Assembly: GCF_013155365.1 (NCBI RefSeq)
Contig: NZ_JABJRA010000012.1
Location: 1 to 64,000, forward strand
Reading direction: 5' to 3'
DNA length: 64,000 bases
Origin: Nocardioides sp. zg-DK7169
GTDB taxonomy: Bacteria; Actinomycetota; Actinomycetes; Propionibacteriales; Nocardioidaceae
Part shown: piece by piece, positions 9,736-18,760 of the stretch
Layout: the number at the start of each line of letters is the position of its first letter
Numbering within the stretch: position 1 is the stretch's first letter
Notes under the pieces: model-generated
Told to the model about the DNA's origin: nothing
Seen by the model: the letters and a program-made list of their open reading frames with translations, nothing else
Database searches by the model: none
Made by a program: the position numbers and the translations under genes

Positions 9736-10914
9736 ATGACTGTTGCGCGCCGCCGGCGCCGGCTGGCGCCCGTGGTCGTCGCCGCGGTCCTCGCGGCGCT
9801 GGTCACGACGATCGTCACCGGCGTCCTGCGCGGGGGTGCCGATCCCGCCCCCGCCGACACCGGAGCGGCCCAGCCGCAGGTCGTGGGCGCCCGCCTGGTC
9901 GACGCCCGCGACGGCGCGGAGTTCCTCCCCCGCGGGGTGAACTGGAGCAGCTTCGAGTACGCCTGCGCCCAGGGCTGGGGGCTCTCGTCCCTCGACGGGA
10001 CCGTCGGTGCCGACAAGCTCGGCGCGCAGGCCCGCGCGATGGCCGCCTGGGGCATGAACACCGTCCGGATCCCGCTCAACCAGGACTGCTGGCTCGGCAC
10101 CCGGGGCGCGCCGGTGAGCGACGCGCACACCGAGCGGACCGCGGAGGACTACCGCCTCGAGGTGGCCGCCTTCGTGCGGGCGCTCAACACCGAGGGCCTC
10201 GTCGTGGTGCTCGACCTGCACAGCCGCAAACGGGCGACCTCGCCCGAGTTCGGCAACCTCGCCATGCCCGACGCCCAGTCCCTCGACTTCTGGCGCAGCC
10301 TGGCCCAGACCTTCCGCACCAACCCCTCGGTCATGTTCGACGCCTTCAACGAGCCGTACTCGCGCTACGACGCCGCCGACCGGCTGATCTTCGAGCTCAC
10401 CTGGGAGTGCTGGCGCGACGGGGGCTGCGCGGCGCCGGTGGAGGACGACCGCATGGCGAGCGACGGACGCACCACCTACGCCGTGGAGGGGATGGCGGCG
10501 GTGGTCTCGACGATCCGGGACACAGGCGCCCGGCAGCCGGTGCTGCTCGGCGGCCTCGACTACGCCAACGACCTGAGCCGCTGGGCCGAGTTCGCCCCGG
10601 ACGACGACCAGCTCGTCGCGGCGTTCCACAGCTACGACTTCAAGGAGTGCGGCGACGTGGCGTGCTGGGAGGCCGTGCTGGCGCCACTCGCAGACCGGGT
10701 GCCCGTGCTCACCGCGGAGCTCGGTGCGCGCGACCCGCTCGACGGCTACGTCGAGGACTACCTCGACTGGGCCGACGGACACGGCATCGGGTCGCTGTTC
10801 TGGGTGTGGGCCGACCACCCCGACGACCCCATGTCGCTCATCAGCAACCTCGACGGCGCCCCGACCGCCTTCGGCGACCTGGTGCGCGCCCACCTCGCCG
10901 GGGCCGGCGACTGA
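9736..10914 (+). CDS. Glycoside hydrolase family 5 (cellulase-type) with N-terminal membrane anchor
   Basis: The 392-residue protein begins with a basic stretch (ARRRRRL) and one hydrophobic span (about 10-31), an uncleaved anchor or signal peptide. The catalytic barrel follows: GVNWSSFEYA near its start, GMNTVRIPLNQDCW, VVVLDLHS, then FNEPYS with the acid/base E206, HSYD, and LTAELG with the nucleophile E328, and FWVWAD near the end. This is the GH5 endo-beta-glucanase fold, so it should cut a beta-linked polysaccharide outside the membrane. Cellulose synthase loci typically carry such a hydrolase, and the next genes encode a processive GT2 enzyme. The linkage specificity is inferred. Start ATG 9736 with GAGGGGG seven bases upstream. 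Confidence 0.88.
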   Translation: MTVARRRRRLAPVVVAAVLAALVTTIVTGVLRGGADPAPADTGAAQPQVVGARLVDARDGAEFLPRGVNWSSFEYACAQGWGLSSLDGTVGADKLGAQARAMAAWGMNTVRIPLNQDCWLGTRGAPVSDAHTERTAEDYRLEVAAFVRALNTEGLVVVLDLHSRKRATSPEFGNLAMPDAQSLDFWRSLAQTFRTNPSVMFDAFNEPYSRYDAADRLIFELTWECWRDGGCAAPVEDDRMASDGRTTYAVEGMAAVVSTIRDTGARQPVLLGGLDYANDLSRWAEFAPDDDQLVAAFHSYDFKECGDVACWEAVLAPLADRVPVLTAELGARDPLDGYVEDYLDWADGHGIGSLFWVWADHPDDPMSLISNLDGAPTAFGDLVRAHLAGAGD

Positions 10915-11199
10915 CCGGCCCACCACCCGGTCCAGACAAGCTGACCCGACCGGCGGGGCGGCCGACCCGCCGATCGAGGCACCCTCCCGAGTGGAACCGG
11001 TCACCCGCACGCAGGCGCACCGGACTGGACCGCACTGGACCACCTGAGGCCGGCTGGCGGGCGCAGCGGCGGGGCGCACGCGGCGACACGCCGACCGTTG
11101 ACGAATTGTTACCGCCGCGAGGGTCGCCGCTTCCGCAGGCGTGCGGAGACTGCAGTCGATCCGGGCGCGGGGGCCGTCCGGACGACCGGAGGGCTGGGC

Positions 11200-11472
11200 A
11201 TGTCCGCACGAACTCATCCGCGAGTGACCAGGACGTCGACGGGGTCGGCGATCGCGCGGACCCTTGCGACGCTGCTCATCTTCGTCGCGGTCTTCGTCTC
11301 GTTCCTGATCGCGCCGCTGCTGGTGCTCCTGGTGGCGTTCCTGGCCTACACGGCCATGCGCCACCGGGGCGGCTCGAGCACGCAGACGCCCGCCGCCGCT
11401 CCGGCCGCGCCGCTCGCACCGGGGGCCACCCCGCTCCCGGCGTCCGGCTTCGGCTCGGGGGCCCGGGCATGA
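11200..11472 (+). CDS. Small membrane protein, first gene of the glycosyltransferase operon
   Basis: A 90-residue protein with a basic, Thr/Ser-rich head (SARTHPRVTRTSTGS), one long hydrophobic region (about 22-48, rich in Leu/Val/Phe, possibly a hairpin) ending at YTAMRHRGG, and a Pro/Ala-rich tail. The ATG at 11200 has GGAGGG six bases upstream, the best ribosome site in the operon. An in-frame start at 11098 would add an arginine-rich leader with no supporting signal. The stop overlaps the ATG of the glycosyltransferase (ATGA). It may be an assembly partner of the synthase, by position only. Confidence 0.7.
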   Translation: MSARTHPRVTRTSTGSAIARTLATLLIFVAVFVSFLIAPLLVLLVAFLAYTAMRHRGGSSTQTPAAAPAAPLAPGATPLPASGFGSGARA

Positions 11473-13616
11473 CCACGACCGCCGTACCGCCCACCGCACC
11501 GGCGGCCGTCGCCGTCGCGCCGCACCTGGGGCCCGACCTCGATCCCGAGGTGGCCCTGCTCCTGCCCGAGGGCGTCTGCCGGGTCTTCCGGGTGCTGCCC
11601 TACGCGGTGCACGACGAGGTGGTCCTCGTGGCCGCTGCCCAGCCGGGCGACCCGATCACCACGCAGGTGGTCGCCGACCTCGTCCCCGGGACGAGCCGCC
11701 TGGTCGCCCACGGCGAGCTCGAGGTGAGCGACGCCCTCGACCGGCTCCACCCCGGGAGCGCGCTGGCCGAGACCCCCGAGGAGCGTGACGACCGCGCCCA
11801 CCTGGTCTCCCTGCTCACCGCTCACCGCCTGGTCACCGACGAGGAGCTGCGGATCGCGCTGCTTGAGCACGCCCGGACCGGTGACCCGCTCGGGGACATC
11901 CTCGTCGCCCACCAGACCATCGCCGAGGACGTGCTCGTCGCGGCCCTCGGCGAGATCCACCAGATGGAGCGCGTCGGCCTCGCCGACGCCGACCCGGACC
12001 CCGAGCTCGCCCACCGGATCCCCGAGCCCCTCGCCCGCGGCCTGCGGGTGGTGCCGGTGGCGCAGACCTCCGCCGCCGTGCTGGTCGCCGTGGCCCGCCC
12101 GCTCGCCCCCGCCGACCTGGCCGAGGTGGAGCAGGCGCTGGGCGCCCCGGCACGCCAGCTGCTCGCCAACCGCACCGACCTGGACCAGCTCCTCCAGCGG
12201 GTCCACTCCGCGCACTACGCGAGCGTGGCGACCCAGCACCTGATGGAGACCCAGCCCGAGGTCTCGGCCCACCAGGTCTTCACCGGCGCGCAGAAGACGG
12301 TCCCTGCGCTGGCGCTCATCGCCGTGGTGCTGTGCGCCGTGGTCTGGCCCTTCACCACGCTGGTGGTCCTGGTCGGGCTGTGCAGCCTGCTCTACCTCCT
12401 GGTGTCGGTCTACAAGTTCCGCCTCACCCTGCGAGCCCTGGGCACCCACCTCGAGACCGACGTCACCGACGCGGAGATCGCGGCGCTGGACGAGCGGGCG
12501 CTGCCGACCTACACGATCCTGGTGCCGCTGTACAAGGAGGCCGGCATCGTCGCCCGCCTGGTCCGCGACATCAACGCCCTGGACTACCCGCGCACCCGGC
12601 TGGACGTGAAGCTGTTGTGCGAGGAGGACGACGAGGAGACGATCGCCCGCATCCGCGAGCTCGCGCTCCCGCCGCACTTCTCGATGGTGGTCGTGCCCGA
12701 CAGCCAGCCGAAGACCAAGCCCAAGGCCTGCAACTACGGGCTCCAGCTCGCGACCGGCACCTACTGCGTCATCTTCGACGCCGAGGACCGCCCGGACCCC
12801 GACCAGCTCAAGAAGGCCCTCGTCGCCTTCGACCGGGTCGCCGACAACGTGGTGTGCGTGCAGGCCAAGCTCAACCACTTCAACCAGGACCAGAACCTGC
12901 TCACCGCCTGGTTCGCGAACGAGTACTCGATGCACTTCGAGCTCGTGCTGCCCGCGATGGGCGCCGCCGAGTCCCCCATCCCGCTCGGGGGCACCTCGAA
13001 CCACTTCGTGACCTCCACCCTCGTGGAACTCGGCGCCTGGGATCCCTTCAACGTCACCGAGGACGCCGACCTCGGGATCCGCCTGCACCGAGCCGGCTAC
13101 CGCACCGCGATGATCGACTCCACCACCCTGGAGGAGGCCAACTCCCACCTGCCGAACTGGATCCGCCAGCGCAGCCGCTGGAACAAGGGCTACTTCCAGA
13201 CCTGGCTGGTGCACATGCGCAACCCCCTGCGGCTGCTCTCCGAGACCGGCCTGCGCGGCTTCATGAGCTTCAACCTCACGATGGGCAGCGCGTTCGTGCT
13301 GCTGATGAACCCGATCTTCTGGGCGCTCACGACCATCTACGTCCTCACCCAGGCCGGGTTCATCGAACAGCTCTTCCCCGGGGTCGTCTTCTACGCCGCC
13401 AGTGCGCTGCTCTTCGTCGGCAACTTCGTCTTCGTCTACCTCAACGTCGCCGGCAGCCTGCAGCGCGGGGAGTTCTCCATCACCCGGACCGCTCTGCTCT
13501 CCCCGCTCTACTGGGGCCTGATGAGCTGGGCGGCGTGGAAGGGCTTCATCCAGCTCTTCACCAACCCCTTCTACTGGGAGAAGACCGAGCACGGTCTCGA
13601 CGGGAGCGCCTCGTGA
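11469..13616 (+). CDS. Processive-type GT2 glycosyltransferase with N-terminal MshEN-like (GspE-N) region
   Basis: A 715-residue protein. Residues about 25-270 contain repeats resembling MshEN/GspE N-terminal domains, e.g. HRLVTDEELRIALLEHA and DPLGDILVAHQTIAEDVLVA. Two membrane spans follow (about 278-315). Then comes a GT-A domain: YTILVPLYKEAG, DAEDRPDPDQ with the nucleotide/metal motif D437-D440, catalytic T530-E531-D532, and Q567-R-S-R-W571, the QxxRW motif of cellulose/chitin/PNAG synthases. Three or four C-terminal spans would form the channel. NfrB-like synthases combine GT2 and MshEN domains and respond to cyclic di-GMP. Here the MshEN ligand residues look degenerate, so binding is uncertain. 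Overlaps both neighbours by 4 bases. Confidence 0.87.
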   Translation: MTTTAVPPTAPAAVAVAPHLGPDLDPEVALLLPEGVCRVFRVLPYAVHDEVVLVAAAQPGDPITTQVVADLVPGTSRLVAHGELEVSDALDRLHPGSALAETPEERDDRAHLVSLLTAHRLVTDEELRIALLEHARTGDPLGDILVAHQTIAEDVLVAALGEIHQMERVGLADADPDPELAHRIPEPLARGLRVVPVAQTSAAVLVAVARPLAPADLAEVEQALGAPARQLLANRTDLDQLLQRVHSAHYASVATQHLMETQPEVSAHQVFTGAQKTVPALALIAVVLCAVVWPFTTLVVLVGLCSLLYLLVSVYKFRLTLRALGTHLETDVTDAEIAALDERALPTYTILVPLYKEAGIVARLVRDINALDYPRTRLDVKLLCEEDDEETIARIRELALPPHFSMVVVPDSQPKTKPKACNYGLQLATGTYCVIFDAEDRPDPDQLKKALVAFDRVADNVVCVQAKLNHFNQDQNLLTAWFANEYSMHFELVLPAMGAAESPIPLGGTSNHFVTSTLVELGAWDPFNVTEDADLGIRLHRAGYRTAMIDSTTLEEANSHLPNWIRQRSRWNKGYFQTWLVHMRNPLRLLSETGLRGFMSFNLTMGSAFVLLMNPIFWALTTIYVLTQAGFIEQLFPGVVFYAASALLFVGNFVFVYLNVAGSLQRGEFSITRTALLSPLYWGLMSWAAWKGFIQLFTNPFYWEKTEHGLDGSAS

Positions 13617-15391
13617 GCCCCACCGGCGTCCAGGACGCGCACCCCGTGACCGATGCTGTCCCCGACGCCTCCGTGGCGGCCGTCCTCACCCAGCGCGAGC
13701 GACTGGTGCGGGTGGTCCAGAGCGTCGGTCGGCGTCCTCGCGACATCACCCGTCGCCCCTGGGAGAGCGCCGGGATCTTCGCCTTCTTCCTGCTCGCCTA
13801 CCTGGTGTTCGGCTACTGGCTGGTCGTCGAGATGCACGTGGTCGGCTTCGAGTCGCTCGACCGGCTGAACCGTGCGCTGATGATCTGGCACAACGACCCG
13901 GCCAAGCTCTCCGCGGTCGGCTTCGACCACCCGCCGCTGGTCACCTTGCTGATCGCGCCGGCGACGATCATCCCGGCGCTGGGCAGCTCCCTGGGCGTCG
14001 TCCCCCTGATCTCGGCCGTCTTCGCCGCCCTGACGATGGTCGTGCTCAACACGATGCTGCGCCGCGCCGCGGTGGCCCTGCCCCTGCGTCTCGCGGTGCT
14101 GGCCGCGCTCGGAGCCAACCCGCTGCTGGCGCTGTACGCCGCAGGCGGAGCCAGCCAGTTCGTCTGGATCTCCCTGACGACGGTGGCGATCGGCGCCCTG
14201 TTCGCCTGGTACGTCACCGCCGACGTCCGCTTCGTCATGATCGCCGGGCTCGCCTTCTCCGTGGCATCGCTCGCCGGCTACACCAGCCTGCTCTGGTTCG
14301 TGCTGGGCGCCGTTCTGGTCGCCGGGGTCCTGGCCAGCGCGGGCGCCGACGGCACCGAGGTTGAGGGGACCACCGTGGGCTTCGCCGCCCCGACGGTCTA
14401 CGTGATCGCGCTGTGGACGGTGCTCAACCTGGTGCTGCTGGGCAACCCGGTGGCCTGGCTGACGAGCGGACGGGAGTCCACCCGTCCCGGCACCGACCTC
14501 GACGCGGCGCAGATCCTCCAGCAGACCTTCGAGCTGGTCCTGTACGGAGCGCCGTTGGCCCTCCTGGTGCTGCCCGCGCTGCTCGTGGTCGGCGCCGCAC
14601 GCGGCAACGGCTTCGCCCTGTGGCTCGCCGCGTTCCTCGTCGTGTCCATCGCCACCCCCGCGGTCGACGTCGCGCTCGGCCTCACCGGGCAGCCGATCCT
14701 GATGCGAGACGCCCTGCCGGTGCTGGTGCTGTCGGTCGTCGGCGCCATCTGGCTGGCCCGTTCGGCGGGGACGCGGACCACCCTGGTCGGCGCCGTGCTC
14801 GTGCTGGCGCTGCTGGTGAGCATCCCGTGGACGTTCCGGGCGATGAAGACCTACCCGCACCAGAACCTCGAGTCCGCCTTCGCGGCGGCCCTCTCGAGCC
14901 GGGAGAGCCAGGAGGGCTCGCGCACCGTCTCCGGCTCGACGGTGGGCGTGGCCTCGGAGCAGACGATGGCCGACTACCTCAGCACCCACGTCGCCGGCCG
15001 CTCCTCGGTCCTGACCGACAACGCCCAGACCTTCCCGGTGATGTTCTTCACCGGCGATCCCGCCCTCTTCCTGGACCGCATCGACGAGGGCGAGGGTCCC
15101 TGGCAGGACGCCGCAGACGACCCGGCCGGTGCGGGCGTCGACTTCCTGCTGCTGTCCATCGACACCGAGGAGGACCTGCTGAGCAGGCGCTTCCCCGAGG
15201 CTGTCGCGGGCACCGACCCGCTGCTCCCGGAGATCTTCCGGACCACCCGCTACGTGCTGGTCGGCGTCCCTGCCGACTACGCCCCGCCCGCGGAGGACGA
15301 GCAGCCCGCCGACCAGACCGAGCCCAGCACGGGCCTCGGGACGACCTCGACCGACGTCGGCCTCACGCCGACCGGGGGTGACCTGCCGTGA
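13613..15391 (+). CDS. Polytopic GT-C-like membrane protein (PMT/ArnT-type)
   Basis: The 592-residue protein has about 11 membrane spans after a 50-residue cytosolic head, then an extracytoplasmic C-terminal domain (about 420-592). The segment FDHPPLVTLLIAP after the first span resembles the first-loop D-x-P-P element of GT-C enzymes that use polyprenyl-phosphate sugars (GT39/ArnT). The C-terminal domain contains YLSTHVAGRSSVLTDNAQTF, as in the soluble domains of such enzymes, and ends in a Thr/Pro/Gly-rich tail. The GTG at 13613 overlaps the stop of the GT2 gene (GTGA). It could modify the polymer or glycosylate the operon's exported proteins. The donor sugar is unknown. Confidence 0.72.
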   Translation: MSPTGVQDAHPVTDAVPDASVAAVLTQRERLVRVVQSVGRRPRDITRRPWESAGIFAFFLLAYLVFGYWLVVEMHVVGFESLDRLNRALMIWHNDPAKLSAVGFDHPPLVTLLIAPATIIPALGSSLGVVPLISAVFAALTMVVLNTMLRRAAVALPLRLAVLAALGANPLLALYAAGGASQFVWISLTTVAIGALFAWYVTADVRFVMIAGLAFSVASLAGYTSLLWFVLGAVLVAGVLASAGADGTEVEGTTVGFAAPTVYVIALWTVLNLVLLGNPVAWLTSGRESTRPGTDLDAAQILQQTFELVLYGAPLALLVLPALLVVGAARGNGFALWLAAFLVVSIATPAVDVALGLTGQPILMRDALPVLVLSVVGAIWLARSAGTRTTLVGAVLVLALLVSIPWTFRAMKTYPHQNLESAFAAALSSRESQEGSRTVSGSTVGVASEQTMADYLSTHVAGRSSVLTDNAQTFPVMFFTGDPALFLDRIDEGEGPWQDAADDPAGAGVDFLLLSIDTEEDLLSRRFPEAVAGTDPLLPEIFRTTRYVLVGVPADYAPPAEDEQPADQTEPSTGLGTTSTDVGLTPTGGDLP

Positions 15392-16107
15392 TCGATCTCC
15401 GCTCTCCCGCTCCCGCGCCCTCCGTCGAGGAGCTGCTCGCCACCCCTCCGGGCGGTGCCCCGACCGCCGGCGGGCCCGTGACGACGCCCGACGCGGACGT
15501 CGAGCCCGTGACGCCCCCCGGACCCGCTGCCGCCGGAGCGGACGCCGAGGCCGCAGGTCCCGACGGCCCCGCGCCCCAGGAGACCACCCCCGAGGACTCC
15601 GTAACGCCCGCCGGATCGGCCCCGGCGAACGAGCCGGACGAGCCGGTCGCGGCAGCACCGCCCGCATCGCCCACGTCGCCTCCTCCGCCTGCGCCGCCCG
15701 TTTCGAGCCCGCCGACTCCGGCCGGTGAGGTGGTGCGGACGGCCGAGGCGGTCCTGGCCCGGATGCGGTCCGCGGAGGCCACCCACCGCAGTCACCTCGA
15801 GACCCTCGAGGCCGAGTTCGTCAGCCGGCGCGAGCTGCTGCTCAGCCGGGCCGAGCTCGACGCCGAGATCATCCGCCTCGAGGCCCGCCGCGAGGCCCAG
15901 GCGATCCTGGCCGCTGCCCGCGCCGCCACCGACCCGGGCACCGCCGAGGCGGGCCGCGTCGACGACGCGGAGCTGGCCCAGATCGGTGCCGCGTTCGCCC
16001 GGTTCGCCAGCGCCGTCGGCGCGGCGAGGACCCCCACCCCCCAGCCCGGCCCCCTCCAGGCCTTCGTCCCACCGATGTCCCGCAAGGGCTCCGAGGAATC
16101 CTCATGA
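15388..16107 (+). CDS. Pro/Ala-rich protein with C-terminal coiled coil
   Basis: A 239-residue protein without signal peptide or membrane span, so probably cytoplasmic. Residues 1-112 are low-complexity (Pro, Ala, Asp, Glu, Gly). Residues about 113-170 form a charged alpha-helical region (RTAEAVLARMRSAEATHRSH, then EAEFVSRRELLLSRAELDAE) with heptad spacing typical of coiled coils. A short tail ends PPMSRKGSEESS. GTG start at 15388 in a 4-base overlap with the GT-C gene. The helical part could bind the cytosolic face of the synthase. I do not recognise a family. Confidence 0.65.
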   Translation: MIDLRSPAPAPSVEELLATPPGGAPTAGGPVTTPDADVEPVTPPGPAAAGADAEAAGPDGPAPQETTPEDSVTPAGSAPANEPDEPVAAAPPASPTSPPPPAPPVSSPPTPAGEVVRTAEAVLARMRSAEATHRSHLETLEAEFVSRRELLLSRAELDAEIIRLEARREAQAILAAARAATDPGTAEAGRVDDAELAQIGAAFARFASAVGAARTPTPQPGPLQAFVPPMSRKGSEESS

Positions 16108-17339
16108 CCGCCGGCTCTCCTGCTCCCCTCCGACCGCGCCGACCGGCGCTCGCCCTGACCACGCTGGCCCTGGCCGGCTCCCTGGCACTCGCGGGGTGCA
16201 GCGGCCAGGACGACGCCGCCGCCCCCGACCCGGGCGGCAACGTGGCGGCCACCGTCGCGCCGGTCGGCGGCGTACCGGTGTCGACCGTCGCCGAGACCCG
16301 GTTCTTCAGCGACGACTCGCCGTGGAACACCCGTGCGGACTCCCTCGAGGTCGACCCCCGCTCGGGAGAGATGATGCGGCTGGCGCAGTACCGCATCGGC
16401 GTCATCGAGCGCGGTGACGAGGTCGAGACCGAGGACCGGTTGATCACCGACCCCGTCTACATCAACACCGAGGCCTGGACGACACCCGTGGTCGCGGGCG
16501 GGCAGCCCACGCCGGTCGTGTGCCGCCAGGTGGTCTGCGGTGACGGCGAGGACTCGATGGTGCTCCACGTGCCGGCCGACATCGACCCCGACCCGCGCTA
16601 CGACGGCTGGTTCACGATCTTCGACACCGAGCAGTCGATCGCCTACGACCTGTGGCGCGCCAGGCGTGAGGACGACGCGAGCATCTCCTACCACTTCATG
16701 CGGATCTGGGAGCTCGACGGACCGGGCTACAGCGAGCCCCAGGTGGTCAGTGCCCGTGGCTCGGGCCTCCCGCTCTTCGCCGGGTTGATCCGGCCCGGCG
16801 AGCTCGAGGCCGGGCAGATCGACCACGCGCTGGCGATCAGCGTGCCGGGCCCGGCCCAGAGCTCCTTCGTGCAGCCGGCGTCCTCCACCGACGGCAACGG
16901 CCGGGTCGCGTCGCTCCCCGAGGGCGCCCGGATCCGGCTGCGCGCCGACGTCGTGGTCGCGGACCCGGTCGACCCCACGACGGGGCAGCCGATCGCGCTG
17001 AGCGACCAGCAGCGCCGCTATGCCGACGCGATCATCGCGGCGTTGCGCACCTACGGCGCGATCGTGGTCGACCGGGCCGCCGTCCCGACCCTCTACGCCC
17101 AGCGCGACGTCACCTCCGAGATGCTGCGCGGCAACGAGCTGCAGGGCCTGCACCTCAGCGACTTCGAGGTCACCACCCTGGGTGAGCGGTTCCGGTACCC
17201 GCCGGACGAGCCCGACGCCGGAGGCGGCACCGGGGCACGCCGGTCGGCGCCGTCCACCGATCCGACCGGGCCCACCGGCGCACCCACGACCGCGGCCACC
17301 ACGAACACCACCACCGACGCCACGGGAGGTGTCCGCTGA
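16104..17339 (+). CDS. Secreted lipoprotein with SPWNT motif, function unknown
   Basis: The 411-residue protein has a lipoprotein signal: arginine-rich head, hydrophobic core, and lipobox LALAGC with C32 as the lipidated residue. The mature part starts with a Gly/Ala linker, then FFSDDSPWNTRADS, a motif seen at the start of several actinobacterial exported proteins of unknown function that sometimes precede carbohydrate-active domains. The body has no motif I can name. It is rich in Asp/Thr and includes PADIDPDPRYDGWFTIFDT and LRTYGAIVVDRA. The C-terminal 50 residues are Pro/Thr/Gly-rich. ATG start in a 4-base overlap. Confidence 0.72.
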   Translation: MTAGSPAPLRPRRPALALTTLALAGSLALAGCSGQDDAAAPDPGGNVAATVAPVGGVPVSTVAETRFFSDDSPWNTRADSLEVDPRSGEMMRLAQYRIGVIERGDEVETEDRLITDPVYINTEAWTTPVVAGGQPTPVVCRQVVCGDGEDSMVLHVPADIDPDPRYDGWFTIFDTEQSIAYDLWRARREDDASISYHFMRIWELDGPGYSEPQVVSARGSGLPLFAGLIRPGELEAGQIDHALAISVPGPAQSSFVQPASSTDGNGRVASLPEGARIRLRADVVVADPVDPTTGQPIALSDQQRRYADAIIAALRTYGAIVVDRAAVPTLYAQRDVTSEMLRGNELQGLHLSDFEVTTLGERFRYPPDEPDAGGGTGARRSAPSTDPTGPTGAPTTAATTNTTTDATGGVR

Positions 17340-18760
17340 TGACGCGTCGACGCTCCGCGGGCCTGGCGCTGGCACTCGTCCTGGGCGCCGCCCTGAGCGC
17401 CTGCTCCTCCGACGACGCGCCCTCGGACGACCTGGTCACCCGGGCCCAGGAGGACCAGCAGCGCCAGCAGGTCGCCGACGAGCAGCGGCTCGCCGAGCGG
17501 CAGGCCGAGCTGCCCGGGCTCGCCCCCGGCACCGTCGTCGTCGACGGCGCCACGACCGGCTCGCTGACCCCCGCCGTCTCCCGGGACTGGGCCGGCAGCG
17601 GTACGCCGGTGCGTGTCGAGGTGCGCCGCAACGGCGAGGACCGTGCGTTCGCCGACCTGTGCGCCGGCCGCATCGACGTGGCCGACTCCGCGCGGGGCAT
17701 CAGCGCCGCCGAGTGGGAGGCCTGCCGTGCCGTCGGTCTCGAGCTGGTCGAGATCCAGGTCGCCGCCGACGCGGTGGTCGTGGCCATCAAGTCCGAGACC
17801 GATGTCGGTGGTGACTGCCTGAGCACCGTGCAGGTCCAGGACGCCTATCGCGCAGGGTCCCCGATCACGAGCTGGTCGCAGCTCGGTCTGAACGACATCC
17901 CGCTCACCACCGGCGGACCGGACCCGGACAACAACGCCTTCGGCTTCTTCGGCCGCCACGTGCTGGACGCGCCGCAGCCCGCCCTGGTCAACTACCGCTC
18001 CGACTACGTGGCCCACGACAGCGACGAGGAGTCACGGGTGTTCGTCGTGGGCGACGAGGCGGACGAGCGGGTCGCCGGCCGTGCCGGGGACTGGCAGCGC
18101 CGCAGCGACGACGTGCGCAGCACGGTCGCCATGCGCCGCCAAGTCGTCGCCGACGCCCAGGTCGAGGTGGACATCGCCGGTGCGGAGGTGGACAAGGGCG
18201 TCCGGGACAAGCGACCAGCCTCCCAGCAGCAGGCCGACCGGGCCCGGCTCGACCGTGCACGCGCCGCACTGAGCGCCGCCCGCGCCGACCTGCGGCGCGC
18301 ACAGGCGCTCTCGCAGCGGGTCCGGGCCCGCACCGGCGCCACCGTGGCCGCGCAGCAGCGCGTGGCCGCCACCCTCGGCCACACGGCGTACTTCCGGTTC
18401 AGCTACTACGAGCTCTTCGAGGACCAGCTGCGGCCCTTCGAGATCACCGGTCCCGACGGGCAGCGCAACTGCGTCTTCGCCTCCCAGCGCACGATCGTCT
18501 CCGGTGAGTACCCGCTCTCGCGCCGCCTGCTGCTGACCACCACCACGCGGTCCCTCGAGCGCGAGGAGGTGCACACCTACCTCGAGCACTACCTCCAGCA
18601 GGCGCCCTCGCTGGCCGAGGCGGCCCGTCTGGTGCCGCTGCCCGAGGACCAGGTGAACGCCGAGCTGGCGATCGTGCGCGGCGAGACCGCGCCGACGCCG
18701 CTGACACCCGACGGCGTCGAGGAGCCCGGCACCGGGCCGAGCGACCAGCCGGCGCTGTGA
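17339..18760 (+). CDS. PstS-like substrate-binding lipoprotein with a coiled-coil insertion
   Basis: A 473-residue lipoprotein (lipobox LSAC, C22). The binding-protein fold is recognisable: TPAVSRDWAGSG, FADLCAGRIDVADSARGIS (PstS has FxxGxxDIAxxSRxI at this point), NNAFGFF and VNYRSDYVAHDSDEE. The fold then resumes at HTAYFRFSYYELFEDQLRPF, the equivalent of GYFGYAYYEENxDKL in PstS. Between these, residues about 240-345 are a charged, Arg/Ala-rich helical region with heptads, inserted into a surface loop. Ligands might be phosphate or an anionic polymer, but nothing confirms this. No ABC permease lies nearby. Overlaps the previous gene by 1 base (TGATG) and the next by 4. Confidence 0.8.
   Translation: MTRRRSAGLALALVLGAALSACSSDDAPSDDLVTRAQEDQQRQQVADEQRLAERQAELPGLAPGTVVVDGATTGSLTPAVSRDWAGSGTPVRVEVRRNGEDRAFADLCAGRIDVADSARGISAAEWEACRAVGLELVEIQVAADAVVVAIKSETDVGGDCLSTVQVQDAYRAGSPITSWSQLGLNDIPLTTGGPDPDNNAFGFFGRHVLDAPQPALVNYRSDYVAHDSDEESRVFVVGDEADERVAGRAGDWQRRSDDVRSTVAMRRQVVADAQVEVDIAGAEVDKGVRDKRPASQQQADRARLDRARAALSAARADLRRAQALSQRVRARTGATVAAQQRVAATLGHTAYFRFSYYELFEDQLRPFEITGPDGQRNCVFASQRTIVSGEYPLSRRLLLTTTTRSLEREEVHTYLEHYLQQAPSLAEAARLVPLPEDQVNAELAIVRGETAPTPLTPDGVEEPGTGPSDQPAL

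Noticed and set aside
10915-11199. Possible cyclic di-GMP riboswitch or strong promoter before the glycosyltransferase operon (TTGACG at 11098)
   Set aside because: I could not match the GEMM core sequence, and no -10 lies 17 bases after TTGACG. It remains an unassigned leader.
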